Part shown: one piece after another, positions 28,679 through 38,610 of the stretch
Layout: the number at the start of each line of letters is the position of its first letter
How positions within the stretch are numbered: position 1 is the stretch's first letter
Origin: Erwinia phyllosphaerae
GTDB taxonomy: Bacteria > Pseudomonadota > Gammaproteobacteria > Enterobacterales > Enterobacteriaceae
Direction: 5' to 3'
Assembly (NCBI RefSeq): GCF_019132875.1
Contig: NZ_JAHSPF010000001.1
Span: forward strand, 124,001-188,000
Length of the DNA stretch: 64,000 bases
Made by a program: the position numbers and the translations under genes
The notes under the pieces: generated by a model
What the model was told of the DNA's origin: nothing
What the model saw: only the letters and a program-made list of their open reading frames with translations
Database searches by the model: none

Positions 28679-29257
28679 TTAAACGGCAAGTTTTACCTGT
28701 TCATCCAGCAGTTGTGAAATATTATCGGCAGGATCTGCGATAAGTTTACGTCTTTTTACCGCACGTGATGGCGGCTGGCACAGGCTGCAGACAAAGCTGC
28801 CAACAGGCTGGTGCGCGTGGTTAATAAAGCTACCGCCGCAGCATTTACAGTCGGAAAGCTCCAGCATTCCGCTCTCAACAAACCGGACTAAGGTCCAGGC
28901 GCGGGTCAGCGCCAACAGCGGGCCTTCGTCCTGTTGCGGGCATTGCTCCAGGTAGAGACGGTAAGCTTTAATTACCGCATCTACGCCGCTGCTCAAACCG
29001 CTTTTGAGTAAGAACTGCCATGCGTTACAGAACATAGAAGAATGAATATTCTGTTCCCATGTCATAAACCAGTCGGTAGAAAAAGGCAGCATGCCTTTTG
29101 GCGGTGGGCTGCCACGCAGTTCTTTATATAATTTAATTAAGCGGCCGCGGCTCAGCTGCGTTTCGCTTTCTAACATTTGCAGGCGAGCGCCCAGCGTAAT
29201 TAATTCAATAGCCAGCTGAATATCACGTGCTTCCTGAACAATACTTTTTTCGCTCAT
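28679..29257 (-). CDS. flhC: flagellar master regulator subunit FlhC
   Basis: A 192-residue subunit of the FlhD4C2 activator of class II flagellar genes, identical in length to E. coli FlhC. The four zinc-binding cysteines lie in CKCCGGSFI and FVCSLC. Its start overlaps the flhD stop as TAATG, indicating coupled translation. Confidence 0.98.
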   Translation of the reverse strand: MSEKSIVQEARDIQLAIELITLGARLQMLESETQLSRGRLIKLYKELRGSPPPKGMLPFSTDWFMTWEQNIHSSMFCNAWQFLLKSGLSSGVDAVIKAYRLYLEQCPQQDEGPLLALTRAWTLVRFVESGMLELSDCKCCGGSFINHAHQPVGSFVCSLCQPPSRAVKRRKLIADPADNISQLLDEQVKLAV

Positions 29258-29610
29258 TAACTTGCCCTCTTTTTCGGCATGTCGTCATTTTTTGCAGAAG
29301 CATTACGTAATAAACGGCTGGACAACAGAATGCCGGTGTGGATTTGCTGCAAATCGTCCACGCGAGATTCCTGAGTTAAGCGATTAATCGTGGCATGGTC
29401 AGTAAAACGGAACTGACAAACCAGCTGATTAGTCTCGGCCAGTTTTACCATTTCTGGCAACGTCAGCTGAGCAAGCGCATCGGCCATTGGCTCGTCGATG
29501 CCCAGACGAAACATAGCGGAGGCTTTTTCCTGATTAATAAGGCGTTGAGCAAGCAACAAGTAGGACAAGTTGATATCGTAAATATGTTTTAGTAATTCTG
29601 ATGTACCCAT
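29257..29610 (-). CDS. flhD: flagellar master regulator subunit FlhD
   Basis: A 117-residue subunit, near-identical to E. coli FlhD in its first half ([20 protein letters not shown]) and with the conserved Cys in NQLVCQFRF. With FlhC it activates the flagellar regulon. It is preceded by more than 900 bases without genes that hold recognisable regulatory sites. Confidence 0.98.
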   Translation of the reverse strand: MGTSELLKHIYDINLSYLLLAQRLINQEKASAMFRLGIDEPMADALAQLTLPEMVKLAETNQLVCQFRFTDHATINRLTQESRVDDLQQIHTGILLSSRLLRNASAKNDDMPKKRAS

Positions 29611-29850
29611 TTTTTTTCCATCCCGACTGACACGACTTAAACGTTGGCGGATTGCGCCGCTACCTTTGTTGCTGCTGGTAAATCTTCTTATGGCAAAAAA
29701 TTAAGTGGCAGAAGCCAAACGTTCGCGAAGCTTCAGTCGGTCCTAAAAAAACACGCTGAAGAAAGTAGTCATTAACTCATTTTGCCAGCTACAGCTCCCT
29801 TGTTTTCGTCCTTTTTCCTGACGCATTCCCTGCTCAATCTTGCCCTTGAT

Positions 29851-29864
29851 TAGGACTATTCCGA
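29851..29864 (-). promoter_or_regulatory. RcsAB-like box just downstream of the flhD start site
   Basis: TAGGACTATTCCGA (plus-strand reading) matches TAAGAATATTCCTA at 11 of 14 positions. Given the inferred start site near 29870, it lies at about +7 to +20, close to where RcsAB represses flhDC in E. coli. Confidence 0.55.
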
Positions 29865-29876
29865 AAACAAGGCAAC

Positions 29877-29882
29877 TTTATA
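29877..29882 (-). promoter_or_regulatory. flhD -10 element
   Basis: Minus-strand TATAAA, with TTGTAT about 15 bases upstream as a short-spaced -35. It predicts a start near 29870 and a 260-base leader. Confidence 0.45.
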
Positions 29883-29931
29883 TGCTCTAATTTCCGGATA
29901 CAACGGAGGCCACCATAAATTTTAGATAAAG

Positions 29932-29947
29932 TGTGACGTAGATCACA
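29932..29947 (-). promoter_or_regulatory. CRP site of flhDC
   Basis: TGTGACGTAGATCACA is a perfect TGTGA-N6-TCACA palindrome, extended by matching AAG/CTT flanks. Its centre is about 70 bases upstream of the inferred start, matching the E. coli flhDC arrangement. Confidence 0.9.
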
Positions 29948-30491
29948 CTTTTGGGGGTATTTTAACTAAAATATCCTTCAGAAATGCTGTTGATTAGTTC
30001 ACTAACTAAGCACTTTCGGCCCTTTTTGTTAAATTTTAACGTTACGGGATCATTTACCAACGAAAATGGTTTCTTTTAGGTCGATTGAATAACTACATAG
30101 TGTGTTTTTGCATCTTGTTAGCTATTTATATCGCTTAAAGACAATTAAATGGCGTTAAAAACCAAAAAAGCCATGTTAATGGCGTGTAAAACGTAATCAC
30201 CAAAGGTGACTATCTGCGGCGGGAAGGAATGTCTGAATGTGACCATATGCAGGTTTATAGCAAGAAGTGTTTGGCTAGTGTAAGCCGCGTGGGGCTTGTG
30301 TTTGGCGCATGCCAGGAGATGTAACTAATGATTACATAAGGAATGTGAATGTTTGAGCAGAAATTTTAACCTTGCTACCTTAGTATCGGCATCATCGCTG
30401 ATTTCTTTAGACAAAAGTCTTAATTTTTCTGTTTTTCCTTTTTTTTGGCCCTTTTGTGGGTAATTAGTACACAGCTTTTTCTTCAACGGGC

Positions 30492-30520
30492 AAAAAAAAG
30501 GGGCGATCTGCGATCGCCCC
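30492..30520 (-). terminator. otsBA terminator
   Basis: GGGGCGATC-GCA-GATCGCCCC followed by eight T residues on the minus strand. Confidence 0.9.
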
Positions 30521-30538
30521 TGAATTTACTGGCATGAC

Positions 30539-31963
30539 TTATGCTAGGCGGGGAAAGGTGGCGACTTTATTCGCCCCTCCCTGTGCCTCATTGCGTACCG
30601 GCAATGCCTTTAAATCTTTCAGATAAGACTGACGCCAGTGGGTGATATCGTTTTTGCGTAGCACCGCCATCATGTCGTTGTAGCGCGAAATACGCTCGTT
30701 CAGCGGCATGGTCAGCGCCTGGTTAAGCGCGGCGGCCACTTCGTCCCGGTCGTAAGGGTTAACAATCAGCGCGGAGGTCAGCTCGTTGGCAGCGCCTGCA
30801 AAGCGCGACAGCACCAGCACGCCCGGGTCTTCCGGATTCTGTGCGGCAACGTACTCTTTCGCGACCAGGTTCATCCCGTCACGCAGCGGCGTCACCAGAC
30901 CGATATCGGTCAGGCGGAAGATTTTCATCAGCAGGCGGCGGTCGAAGTGCTGGTTCAGGTAATAGAGCGGTGTCCAGCCCAGCGTGCCGTATTTGCCGTT
31001 AATACGCCCTGCTTCCGTCTCCAGCTGGTGACGGATATCCTGATAAGCCTGCACGTCACCCCTTGAGGTTGGCGCAATCTGCGAATAGCGGATCTTACCG
31101 TGATGCTGCGGATAGTTCTCCAGCAGCGCTTCATAAGCAAGGAAACGCTCCGGCAGGCCTTTTGAATAGTCCAGACGCTCACAGGCGATAATGTTCTTCG
31201 CATCGCCCAGATCGCGCTTCATCGCGGCCATTTTCGGCGGCAGTGGCCCTTCGGCCATCTCTTTGATGCTGTCTGGCTCGATACCGATCGGATAAACCTC
31301 GGTGGCAAACTGGTTGCCAAAGGCGACATGGGTTTTGCCGCTGCTTTGTACCTGGGTCAACAGCGATAAGCACTCCAGGAAAGCCGTACGGTCACTTTCC
31401 GTCTGGAAGCCGAGCAGATCGTAATCGCACATCATTTCCAGCAGTTCGTTATGCGGCGGCAGTGCGTTGAAGATTTCCGGCGTCGGGAAAGGGATATGCA
31501 GGAAGAAACCGATACGATTTTTTACGCCCAGCTTGCGCAGCGCGGCGGCAAACGGCAGCAGGTGGTAATCGTGGATCCACAAAATATCGTCCGGCTCGAT
31601 TAACGGCAGCAGGCGTTCCGCCAGCTTGGTATTTACGTTGCAGTAACCTTCCCAGGCATCACGCTGGAAATTCACTAAATCGAGGCGGTAATGGAAGGCT
31701 GGCCAGACTACTGCATTAGAGAACTGCAGATAGTAGAGGTCATAATCGTTCTGGTTCATACCGAAAGAGGCGTAGGTGATATTGTCTTTCTCAAACAGAT
31801 CCAGCTCGTCTTTTTCGGTGTCATTGATCTCGCCATTCCAGCCAAACCACATGCCTCCGGTCGTTTTTAGCGCGTCTACGATGCCGACGGTCAGGCCGCC
31901 TGCGCTGGCTTTAGAACCGTCTGGTACAGCGATGCGGTTAGATACGACTACTAAGCGACTCAT
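30539..31963 (-). CDS. otsA: trehalose-6-phosphate synthase
   Basis: A 474-residue GT20 glycosyltransferase that joins UDP-glucose and glucose-6-phosphate, the same length as E. coli OtsA. The glucose-6-phosphate site (SNRIAVPDG and SAGGLTVG), WIHDYHLLP and the C-terminal [16 protein letters not shown] nucleotide-binding region are intact. It is downstream of otsB after 12 bases, with TAAGGAG before its ATG. The pair makes trehalose for osmotic and desiccation protection, normally under sigma-S. Confidence 0.98.
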   Translation of the reverse strand: MSRLVVVSNRIAVPDGSKASAGGLTVGIVDALKTTGGMWFGWNGEINDTEKDELDLFEKDNITYASFGMNQNDYDLYYLQFSNAVVWPAFHYRLDLVNFQRDAWEGYCNVNTKLAERLLPLIEPDDILWIHDYHLLPFAAALRKLGVKNRIGFFLHIPFPTPEIFNALPPHNELLEMMCDYDLLGFQTESDRTAFLECLSLLTQVQSSGKTHVAFGNQFATEVYPIGIEPDSIKEMAEGPLPPKMAAMKRDLGDAKNIIACERLDYSKGLPERFLAYEALLENYPQHHGKIRYSQIAPTSRGDVQAYQDIRHQLETEAGRINGKYGTLGWTPLYYLNQHFDRRLLMKIFRLTDIGLVTPLRDGMNLVAKEYVAAQNPEDPGVLVLSRFAGAANELTSALIVNPYDRDEVAAALNQALTMPLNERISRYNDMMAVLRKNDITHWRQSYLKDLKALPVRNEAQGGANKVATFPRLA

Positions 31964-31975
31964 AACCTTGACTCC

Positions 31976-32734
31976 TTAATGACTTATCGTCTCTTCTAAT
32001 AATGTTTTTTCAAGCCAGTGATAAACGCTGGCGACATCCGGCAGACGGTAGCCTGCTGACGTGCTGCCTTCACCGATCTTGATTGTTATGCCGTCCAGGG
32101 CATTGACCGCGTCAAAACCTGCTTCGTCGGTCAAATCGTCACCTAAAAATACCGGCGTTCTGCCAGCGAACGGGGCCTGCTGCATAAAAGCAGAGATAGC
32201 TGCCCCTTTATTGACGCCTTGCGGTTTCAGCTCCACCACGCATTTGCCCGGCTGTAGCGTGAGCTGCGGGAAACGTTGGGTCATCTCTTCTGCCAGCGCC
32301 AGGATATCCTGCTGATAGTGCGGCGCGCGGCGATAGTGCAGCGCAAAAGCCATACCTTTGGTTTCCAGCTGCGTGTCCGGCATTTTCGCTACGGCATCGC
32401 TTAATAAAGAAGAGAGCGAAGCGGCAACGTCGTCCGGCAGGGAGAGGCGTTCGATATGGCCGCTGGCGTCACGGCGTTCTGCACCATGTACGCCAGCAAG
32501 AGGAAAACGCAGCGGCGCGACCAGCGCGTCCAGTTCGCTGACCGGACGGCCAGAAACCAGCGCCAGTGCGCCATCGCTCTGTTTAGCCAGTCGCGAAAGC
32601 GAAGCTTTAACGCTGTCGGGAATAAAAACTTCTTCCGGGCGTGACTGAATGGCAGCCAGCGTCCCGTCTACATCAAAGAAAAAAGCGTAACGGCCATCTG
32701 GTGACAGTGGCGGTAGTGATTCCAGCGTGTTCAC
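31976..32734 (-). CDS. otsB: trehalose-6-phosphate phosphatase
   Basis: A 252-residue HAD phosphatase completing trehalose synthesis. FFDVDGTLA near residue 19 holds the nucleophile and acid/base Asp, LVSGRPVSELDALVAP is the cap/core block, and FLGDDLTDEAGFDAV is the metal-binding motif IV. First gene of otsBA. Confidence 0.97.
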   Translation of the reverse strand: MNTLESLPPLSPDGRYAFFFDVDGTLAAIQSRPEEVFIPDSVKASLSRLAKQSDGALALVSGRPVSELDALVAPLRFPLAGVHGAERRDASGHIERLSLPDDVAASLSSLLSDAVAKMPDTQLETKGMAFALHYRRAPHYQQDILALAEEMTQRFPQLTLQPGKCVVELKPQGVNKGAAISAFMQQAPFAGRTPVFLGDDLTDEAGFDAVNALDGITIKIGEGSTSAGYRLPDVASVYHWLEKTLLEETISH

Positions 32735-33142
32735 AACTCTTCCTCCTGATTATGTGTGCCACGGCGATACGTCAATCGGCCTCTGGCTGACTGACGCTGG
32801 CGGGAGCAGACGACCTGTCTGCAATGCCCACAACGCACGAGGAAAAAAATTTTTAGCGGATGCGGCACCAGGCCGGAGTGAGAAAGAGGATGCGTTAGAG
32901 AGGGTTGTCGCTGCTGATTCCTTCTGCATTTTTTCTGCACGCCACGTGCAGTCAATCTCACCTCATTGCCACATACGTAACAATTGTCAGCATTCAGTAT
33001 AGACGCTGATAACGGCTCTGCCAGACGTCATGGCGGCGCGGAGCCGTTCATTGCGCCTGTAGCGTGGCAAATAAGTGGGCAAAAAGCGCCAGGAGTAATA
33101 CGAAATTGTGAAAATTTTGGAAAAAACAGGAAATATAGAGTT
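32735..33142. other. otsB upstream region, no gene
   Basis: About 400 bases with no supported coding sequence. It presumably carries the otsBA promoter, but I see no element clear enough to mark. Confidence 0.4.
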
Positions 33143-33169
33143 GAAATGTTAAAGGCGGAGAGATCCGCC
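33143..33169 (-). terminator. terminator after the HD-GYP gene
   Basis: GGCGGA-TCTC-TCCGCC followed by TTTAACATTT on the minus strand, a few bases past the stop. Confidence 0.6.
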
Positions 33170-33174
33170 AGGCG

Positions 33175-34347
33175 TCAGATAACGGGCGACATCCACAGCG
33201 CGGTCAGGTTGTAGTGGCTCCAGGTGTCCGCCTCTTCCGGTCCGATAATACTGTCCCAGCAGTAGCGGTCAGCCAGGTCGATCACTTCCGGGCGCAGCAT
33301 CTGGTTAGCCGAAAGCGAATAGAAGACGCATACCTTGGGTAGCAGCAACGAGCTGGCACCCGGCTCAACCACTACCGCGACGCGCTTGGAAGCGAGACGG
33401 ACAATTGAACCCAGCGGATAGATGCCCACGGCTTTCACAAAAGCATAAAAGATTTTGCGATCGAAATGCCCTTCCCAGCTTGCCATCTGGTGCATGGCGC
33501 TGGCCGGGTTCCAGCCCGCTTTATAGGGCCGGTTTGAGGTTACGGCGTCATAAACGTCGCAAATGGCTGCCATGCGCGCCAGCTGCGAAATATCCTGCCC
33601 TTTCAGGCCGTGTGGATAGCCGCTGCCGTTGATTTTCTCATGGTGATGCAGCGCAACGTCCAGCACGGCATCTTCGCCGCCGCTGCGACGCAGCAGGTCT
33701 TCACCCATCACCGGATGCTGTTTCATAATGTCGAACTCTTCGTTCGTAAGCTTGCCGGGTTTGTTGAGGATCTCCAGCGAAATCCCGGCTTTGCCCACGT
33801 CGTGCAGCAGCCCGGCCGTACCGGCCAGACGCGTCTGTTCATCATCAAGATTAAGCTGACGGGCGAGCGAGACCATCAGCGCGCAGACCGCCACGGAGTG
33901 AAGATAGGTATAGTCATCGTGCGTTTTCAGCCTGACCACGCTTAGCAGCGCGGCGGGATGCCGGTTGAGCGAATCGCCTATCTCATCCACCAGCGGCAGC
34001 GTACTGCCGGTATCAATGGTGCGGCCCAGCCTGGCATCGCTGAACATGCTCATCACCTGGCCCTTTGCGTGCAGGCAAATAGCCTGTGCCTGGGCGATTT
34101 CTTCATGGATGCCCGACACCTGCGGTAAAATTTGCTGCTCGTAAATCGCGTCCTGCTGGTCCGGCCCGCGGCCTTTCGTCAGATCGATCCAGACTTCTTT
34201 GATGCCGCTTTCCGCGATAACCTCTATCTGCTGCTGTGTAGCCAGCAACATATGGTTGCGCACAAGGGGATGCTTCAGCCAGAACACTTCCAGCTTGTGC
34301 ACATACATGCCAATACGTAATTCGTTGGTCTGAATTCTTATTATCAT
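33175..34347 (-). CDS. HD-GYP domain c-di-GMP phosphodiesterase with N-terminal DUF3391
   Basis: A 390-residue soluble protein. Residues 1-120 match the DUF3391 region (IRIQTNELRIGMYVHKLE), and the catalytic domain has LLHDVGKAG with H182-D183 and HHHEKINGSGYP with the GYP signature at about 243-245. Such enzymes hydrolyse c-di-GMP to pGpG or GMP and favour motility over sessile growth, in keeping with the flagellar cluster and the Rcs connector genes beside it. All motif residues are intact, so activity is expected but unproven. Confidence 0.92.
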   Translation of the reverse strand: MIIRIQTNELRIGMYVHKLEVFWLKHPLVRNHMLLATQQQIEVIAESGIKEVWIDLTKGRGPDQQDAIYEQQILPQVSGIHEEIAQAQAICLHAKGQVMSMFSDARLGRTIDTGSTLPLVDEIGDSLNRHPAALLSVVRLKTHDDYTYLHSVAVCALMVSLARQLNLDDEQTRLAGTAGLLHDVGKAGISLEILNKPGKLTNEEFDIMKQHPVMGEDLLRRSGGEDAVLDVALHHHEKINGSGYPHGLKGQDISQLARMAAICDVYDAVTSNRPYKAGWNPASAMHQMASWEGHFDRKIFYAFVKAVGIYPLGSIVRLASKRVAVVVEPGASSLLLPKVCVFYSLSANQMLRPEVIDLADRYCWDSIIGPEEADTWSHYNLTALWMSPVI

Positions 34348-34606
34348 TCCGCCTCTCCTGACCTCCTGCCTTTTCCTCCATTCAGCACAAGTATCGGCGC
34401 CGGTGAAAAAACCTTCAGCTATTGCGGTCAGTAATTTTTCTTTTTACGGATTATTTACATTCTGGCTGAAACGGGCCGTCCTGCCTAAAAGGGTAAGCCA
34501 CTTTTCAGCTTTTGGGAGAGGAATAACAACCTTAACGAGGCCGGAGATGCCTCTTTTATATTTGCATGAAGGAGTTACAAACGCGGATAACGCAAAAAGA
34601 AAAAAA

Positions 34607-34855
34607 CTAATGGAAGACGTTATCGTCGTCGGCGCGGCGCGTCATTCTGTCGCCTTCAGCCATTTGCGCGGTACGAATTTCCCGGATAGCGGCAAGGCAG
34701 GCTTTACGACGCGCTTCATCAGGATCTTTTGCCGCCAGCAGGCGGAGTTCCTGAATAAGGGAAGCGGGATTAAGGGGACGCTGCTGTTCAAGAATGGCGA
34801 GGGTCGCCTCTCCCAGCATGATTTCTCTTAGTTTCTCGGAATGGTGATTGTCCAT
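34607..34855 (-). CDS. ymgA: YmgA-like Rcs-pathway connector protein
   Basis: An 82-residue small protein. EKLREIMLGEATLAIL, PLNPASLIQEL and the ending RTAQMAEGDRMTRRADDDNVF align by eye with E. coli YmgA (ITGQAVLQILR, SLQTLIKQLL, then RRTATADNKSMF), in the same order and spacing. In E. coli the YcgZ/YmgA/AriR proteins feed signals into the RcsC phosphorelay, modulating curli and colanic acid. It sits downstream of a YcgZ-like gene, as in E. coli. Similarity is modest, so the symbol is tentative. Confidence 0.6.
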   Translation of the reverse strand: MDNHHSEKLREIMLGEATLAILEQQRPLNPASLIQELRLLAAKDPDEARRKACLAAIREIRTAQMAEGDRMTRRADDDNVFH

Positions 34856-34991
34856 AGAGGCTTCTCTGGCTTGATGTTACATGCCGTGTGGATCGTTTTT
34901 CCGCAGCGGCCAGGGCAAGAATGCCTTAACCGACGCGGAAAGAAAAGACAGGCCGGACGAACAGCGGGCATAACAAAAGGTGACTAAATAC

Positions 34992-35234
34992 TCAGATTTC
35001 ACGACCAAACAGCATAGCGATAAGTTCGTGATGATGCTTTTCAAGATCGGCCTGCTGACTGTCTGCCAGACGGCTTAACAGCTTTGCACAGATGGACTGG
35101 CGGTTTACCGTCATGCCACATTTCAGAATCTCCATCACTACCTGGCCCAGCGTTTCCTGATGAGAAGGCACAGCATCAGCGCTAAAATACAGGCTCATCT
35201 CCGCTGTTTGTGAGTTAAAACTGTCCTGACGCAT
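34992..35234 (-). CDS. ycgZ: YcgZ/AriR-like biofilm and Rcs connector protein
   Basis: An 80-residue protein. QETLGQVVMEIL, then NRQSICAKLLSRL and HHHELIAMLFG, match E. coli YcgZ (QETLGEIVTEIL, SRKSLCAKLLCRL, HYNALIGLLF) closely. The start at 35234 follows AAGAGGATCC; an upstream extension to 35396 adds non-conserved sequence. In E. coli the operon is repressed by BluR and relieved by blue light or cold. The YmgA-like gene lies 136 bases downstream. Confidence 0.75.
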   Translation of the reverse strand: MRQDSFNSQTAEMSLYFSADAVPSHQETLGQVVMEILKCGMTVNRQSICAKLLSRLADSQQADLEKHHHELIAMLFGREI

Positions 35235-35527
35235 AATGGATCCTCTTAAGCAGGTGAAAAAGTGCCCTAAGGGGTGACGTAATCGACCCTGTACAGCTTT
35301 CAAAGTAATGTACAGTATCTTAAATTTCTGCGAGGCGTTTTTTTTGCAAAAAATGCTGTTTTGCGACAGTTTATGGCGTAGATGGTCACACTTCATTCAA
35401 AAGTGTTCAATTATTCCTTAATGATGTTAGCGCATTAGCGCAAAAATGCCGCTGGCGGTAACAAATTAAGAAAAGTTGTACAACTTTGAGAATGGCAGGC
35501 AAAACGGACGTTTCGCCTGCCGGGGGA

Positions 35528-36442
35528 TTATTTTTTAGGAATGTTAACGGCGGATTTGCCTGTTGCTTCGTTTTCAATTGGCGCTACTGAACCAAGGTCG
35601 GTGCCGGTTACCGGGTTGACGGAAGGATCGGAAGCGGTACGCGTTGCCAGGTTATCCAGATCGGCTTTCTGATCGACCGGCAGTCCCAGACTCGCCATCC
35701 CGTCGCCACCATCTACCGCAGGCTGCGGGTTGGCTACATAGGTGAAGTTTTCGTCCGAGTTCCAGCTGCCGCGCAGATCGCCGCCTTCGGACATGTTGTA
35801 GTAAACGTTAGCGTACTGCTCAACCGGCGGCAGTTTGCCCGCAGGGAAGTTATTACGGATAGAGTAAAGCGCTTTTTCAAAGGAGATCTGGTGCGCGACT
35901 TCACGCGTCATCAGGAAGCCCAGCGCATCTTTTACGCCCGGATCGTCCGTGACGTTAATCAGGCGCTCGTACAGGATTTTTGCGCGTGCTTCAGCAGCAA
36001 TATTGGAGCGCAGGTCGGCGGTAGGTTCACCGATGGTATCAATATAGGCTGCCGTCCACGGCACGCCGCCAGAGTTAGTCAGCGCCGGGCCACCGCCGTA
36101 CAGAATCGACGTCAGATGGCTGTCGTTGCCGTTACCGGTGATAGAGCGGTACAGCTCGCCCTCTTCTTCCGTGCCTTCCGCCAGCTTGCCTTTGGCGCCT
36201 TTATTCAGCATGCCCACCAGCGAGCCGATGATCTCCAGATGGCTCAGCTCCTCGGTGGCGATATCCATCAGCATATCGCGACGTCCAGCATCCTCGTCGG
36301 CCAGACCCTGGGTAAAGTAGCGGCAGGCGGCGGCCAGCTCGCCCTGTGGTCCACCAAACTGTTCCAGCAGAAGATTGGCCAGGCCTGGATTCGGCTCGGC
36401 TACGCGAACAGTGTATTGCAGTTGTTTTACGTGTTTGAACAT
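35528..36442 (-). CDS. manganese catalase
   Basis: A 304-residue non-haem dimanganese catalase (ferritin-like fold) that splits hydrogen peroxide. The five metal ligands are in place: E35, E65, H68, E151 and H184 (GGPQGELAA, EELSHLEI, AAEARAKI, REVAHQISF). The C-terminal tail after residue 270 is low-complexity. It is monocistronic; a 7-bp GC stem with an AAAC/GTTT extension (35494-35521) follows the stop without a U-tract. Typical of stationary-phase, plant-associated enterobacteria. Confidence 0.93.
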   Translation of the reverse strand: MFKHVKQLQYTVRVAEPNPGLANLLLEQFGGPQGELAAACRYFTQGLADEDAGRRDMLMDIATEELSHLEIIGSLVGMLNKGAKGKLAEGTEEEGELYRSITGNGNDSHLTSILYGGGPALTNSGGVPWTAAYIDTIGEPTADLRSNIAAEARAKILYERLINVTDDPGVKDALGFLMTREVAHQISFEKALYSIRNNFPAGKLPPVEQYANVYYNMSEGGDLRGSWNSDENFTYVANPQPAVDGGDGMASLGLPVDQKADLDNLATRTASDPSVNPVTGTDLGSVAPIENEATGKSAVNIPKK

Positions 36443-36780
36443 AGCTCACTCCAGTATAAACAGGCTTACGGTTCTGCTCTGTGGCAGGTTGTCCGGTATT
36501 CTCTAACCTGAACTGTTGCGGCAACGTACTTTACGCAGGCTAAAAGCAACATTCAGGTTTAGAAAACCCACATCAAGCGTAGTGCATATTCAGGGAGCCG
36601 CTAGCCGCAGGCCGCTATCTTTCTGCTCGCCAGGGCCATTTTATTCTGTTACCCGCGCGCTGAAATATTTTGAAAACTTATTGAATCACATAACAATTTG
36701 TACGAAATGTTTCTGAATGGCGGAGAGCGGCCGATCGTGGTCTATGCTTGCCCTCAGGTTTTAACAATGAGGAGAAAGCA
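36443..36780. other. divergent promoter region, catalase and aldo/keto reductase
   Basis: About 340 bases with no gene. It must hold both promoters; no operator is clear enough to mark. Confidence 0.4.
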
Positions 36781-37863
36781 ATGAAGTACAGAAAGCTGGG
36801 CCATTCGGGCCTGATGATTTCTGAGCTGACGCTCGGTACGTTAACCTTTAACGGCAAGGCCGGTTTTGAAAAAACCGGTAATGTAGATGCCAAACAGGCG
36901 CGTCGCTTCCTGGAAATCGCGCTGGAACAAGGCGTCAATACGGTGGATACCGCCGACCTTTACTCGCAGGGTGGCGCGGAAGAGACGCTGGGCGAAGCGC
37001 TGGCCGACTACCGCGATCGATTTATTCTGGCCACCAAAGCCCGCAGCCCGATGAGCGACGATCCCAACGACAGCGGCGCAACGCGTTTTCACCTGATTAA
37101 GTCCTGCGAAAACAGCCTCAGACGTTTAAAGACCGATCATATCGATCTCTACCAGATCCATAACTGGGATGGCGTCACGCCGGTGGAAGAGACGCTGCGC
37201 GCGCTGGAAGACCTGGTGACCAGCGGCAAGATTCGCTACTTCGGCACCTCTAACTATACCGCCTGGCAGATGATGAAAACGCTGGGCTATGCCCAGGCAA
37301 ACCATATCCTTAAGCCGGTCAGCCAGCAGATTTACTACACGCCGGAATCGCGCGAGGCGGAGTTTGAACTGCTGCCGATGGCGCTCGATCAGCATATTGG
37401 CACTTTTATCTGGGGGCCGATGGGCGAAGGTTTACTGACCGGCACCGTCCAGCGCAACACCAAAACGCCGCCGACTTCGCGCCAGGGCAACGGCTGGCCG
37501 GAACCCTACGTACACGATATGGAACACGCCTATAACGTTATCGACGTGCTGACCGAGGTAGGCAAAGAGCATAACGTTTCGACCGCGCGAGTCTGCCTTG
37601 CGTGGCTGTTGACGCGGCCTGGCATTACCTCGCTGATTGTCGGCAACCGTAGCGAAGCGCACCTGAAAGATAACCTGGCCGCAGCGGAACTGAAGCTGAG
37701 CGAAGCGCAGATTAAACGCATCGAGCAGGTAACGCGTCCGGCTCCGCGCTATCCTTACTGGCACCGCTTTACCAGCGGCATGGACCGGCTGGATCCGTCA
37801 GAAAAAGTCTTTCTGGACGAATATAAGCAAACGCTGGATGAGCGCAGAGACTTGCAGAAATAA
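36781..37863 (+). CDS. aldo/keto reductase
   Basis: A 360-residue NADPH-dependent TIM-barrel oxidoreductase. The catalytic tetrad can be read as Asp and Tyr in VDTADLYSQGGAEE, Lys in ILATKARS and His in YQIHNWDG; the cofactor end is TSLIVGNRSEAHL. The start at 36781 follows GGAGAAAGC; a start 33 bases earlier has no Shine-Dalgarno. Substrate unknown. A stem-loop without U-tract (37870-37893) separates it from the converging ycaP. Confidence 0.92.
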   Translation: MKYRKLGHSGLMISELTLGTLTFNGKAGFEKTGNVDAKQARRFLEIALEQGVNTVDTADLYSQGGAEETLGEALADYRDRFILATKARSPMSDDPNDSGATRFHLIKSCENSLRRLKTDHIDLYQIHNWDGVTPVEETLRALEDLVTSGKIRYFGTSNYTAWQMMKTLGYAQANHILKPVSQQIYYTPESREAEFELLPMALDQHIGTFIWGPMGEGLLTGTVQRNTKTPPTSRQGNGWPEPYVHDMEHAYNVIDVLTEVGKEHNVSTARVCLAWLLTRPGITSLIVGNRSEAHLKDNLAAAELKLSEAQIKRIEQVTRPAPRYPYWHRFTSGMDRLDPSEKVFLDEYKQTLDERRDLQK

Positions 37864-37917
37864 CCATCTGGCGAACCCGAAAGCGGGTTCGCCGCTCGCG
37901 TCGCGAAAGTTGTGCGG

Positions 37918-38610
37918 CTAGCGCGAGCGCTGAGTCATCATCGCCAGTGACCAGACCTCGCGCGTGCAGCGCGGACAAACCAGCTTTTGCCGGGCCTGTA
38001 ACCGCTGCGTCAGTCCGCAATGGTTGCAGGCATATAACCCGTCTGACGGCATTTGCGTAAAGTCAGGCCGGTGCTCCGGTGGCAGTACCGAAAGCCCCGG
38101 CCGCACCTCGTCCGCATTGTAATAATAAGCGCTGATATCGCCATCCAGCTCAATCAGCGCCAGCCGAACCTGCCCCAGATGCTCGACGCCTTCCTGACGA
38201 AGCTCCATAAAAAACTCGTTTTCGGAGATATTCAGGCCGTCGAGGCTGTCGAGCTTATAAAGCCCGTCCTGAATTAACGTAATCACCTCGCCTTCGATCA
38301 GCTTTGAAAAGCGAGGACTGCGCGCGGTCAGAAAAGTGGTCAGGCGATAGAGCGCCAGCAGCACCACAAATACCATCGCCACCGGCAGGACCGGCACATC
38401 GTTGTAAAAGGTGACGTCGCCAGCCGCTGAACCCAGCGTCAACACAATCACCAGCTCAAACAGCGACAGCTGGCGAATGCCGCGCCTGCCGGAAATTTTA
38501 AGAAAGGTGAAGACGATAACGTAGGCGAATACGACGCGTACCACGACTTCGCCCAGAAAGGTAATGGAAAGATTGTTAAGAAGGAAACGGTGCCAGTCGA
38601 AGTTGAACAT
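37918..38610 (-). CDS. ycaP: DUF421 membrane protein YcaP
   Basis: A 230-residue protein matching E. coli YcaP in length and layout: three N-terminal membrane helices with KISGRRGIRQLSLFE and TLGSAAGDVTFYNDVP, a DUF421 soluble domain (SENEFFMELRQEGVEHLGQV), and a C-terminal four-cysteine zinc-ribbon-like module (YACNHCGL and LVCPRC). Inner membrane; function unknown. Confidence 0.88.
   Translation of the reverse strand: MFNFDWHRFLLNNLSITFLGEVVVRVVFAYVIVFTFLKISGRRGIRQLSLFELVIVLTLGSAAGDVTFYNDVPVLPVAMVFVVLLALYRLTTFLTARSPRFSKLIEGEVITLIQDGLYKLDSLDGLNISENEFFMELRQEGVEHLGQVRLALIELDGDISAYYYNADEVRPGLSVLPPEHRPDFTQMPSDGLYACNHCGLTQRLQARQKLVCPRCTREVWSLAMMTQRSR

Larger units (their letters stand above)
29611..30491. 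promoter_or_regulatory. long flhDC regulatory and leader region
   Basis: About 880 bases with no supported gene. The first ~260 bases form the probable flhD leader. CRP, RcsAB-like and -10 elements are listed separately. The distal part (about 30000-30480) is AT-rich and may bind H-NS, LrhA or other motility regulators, but no precise site is claimed. Confidence 0.6.
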
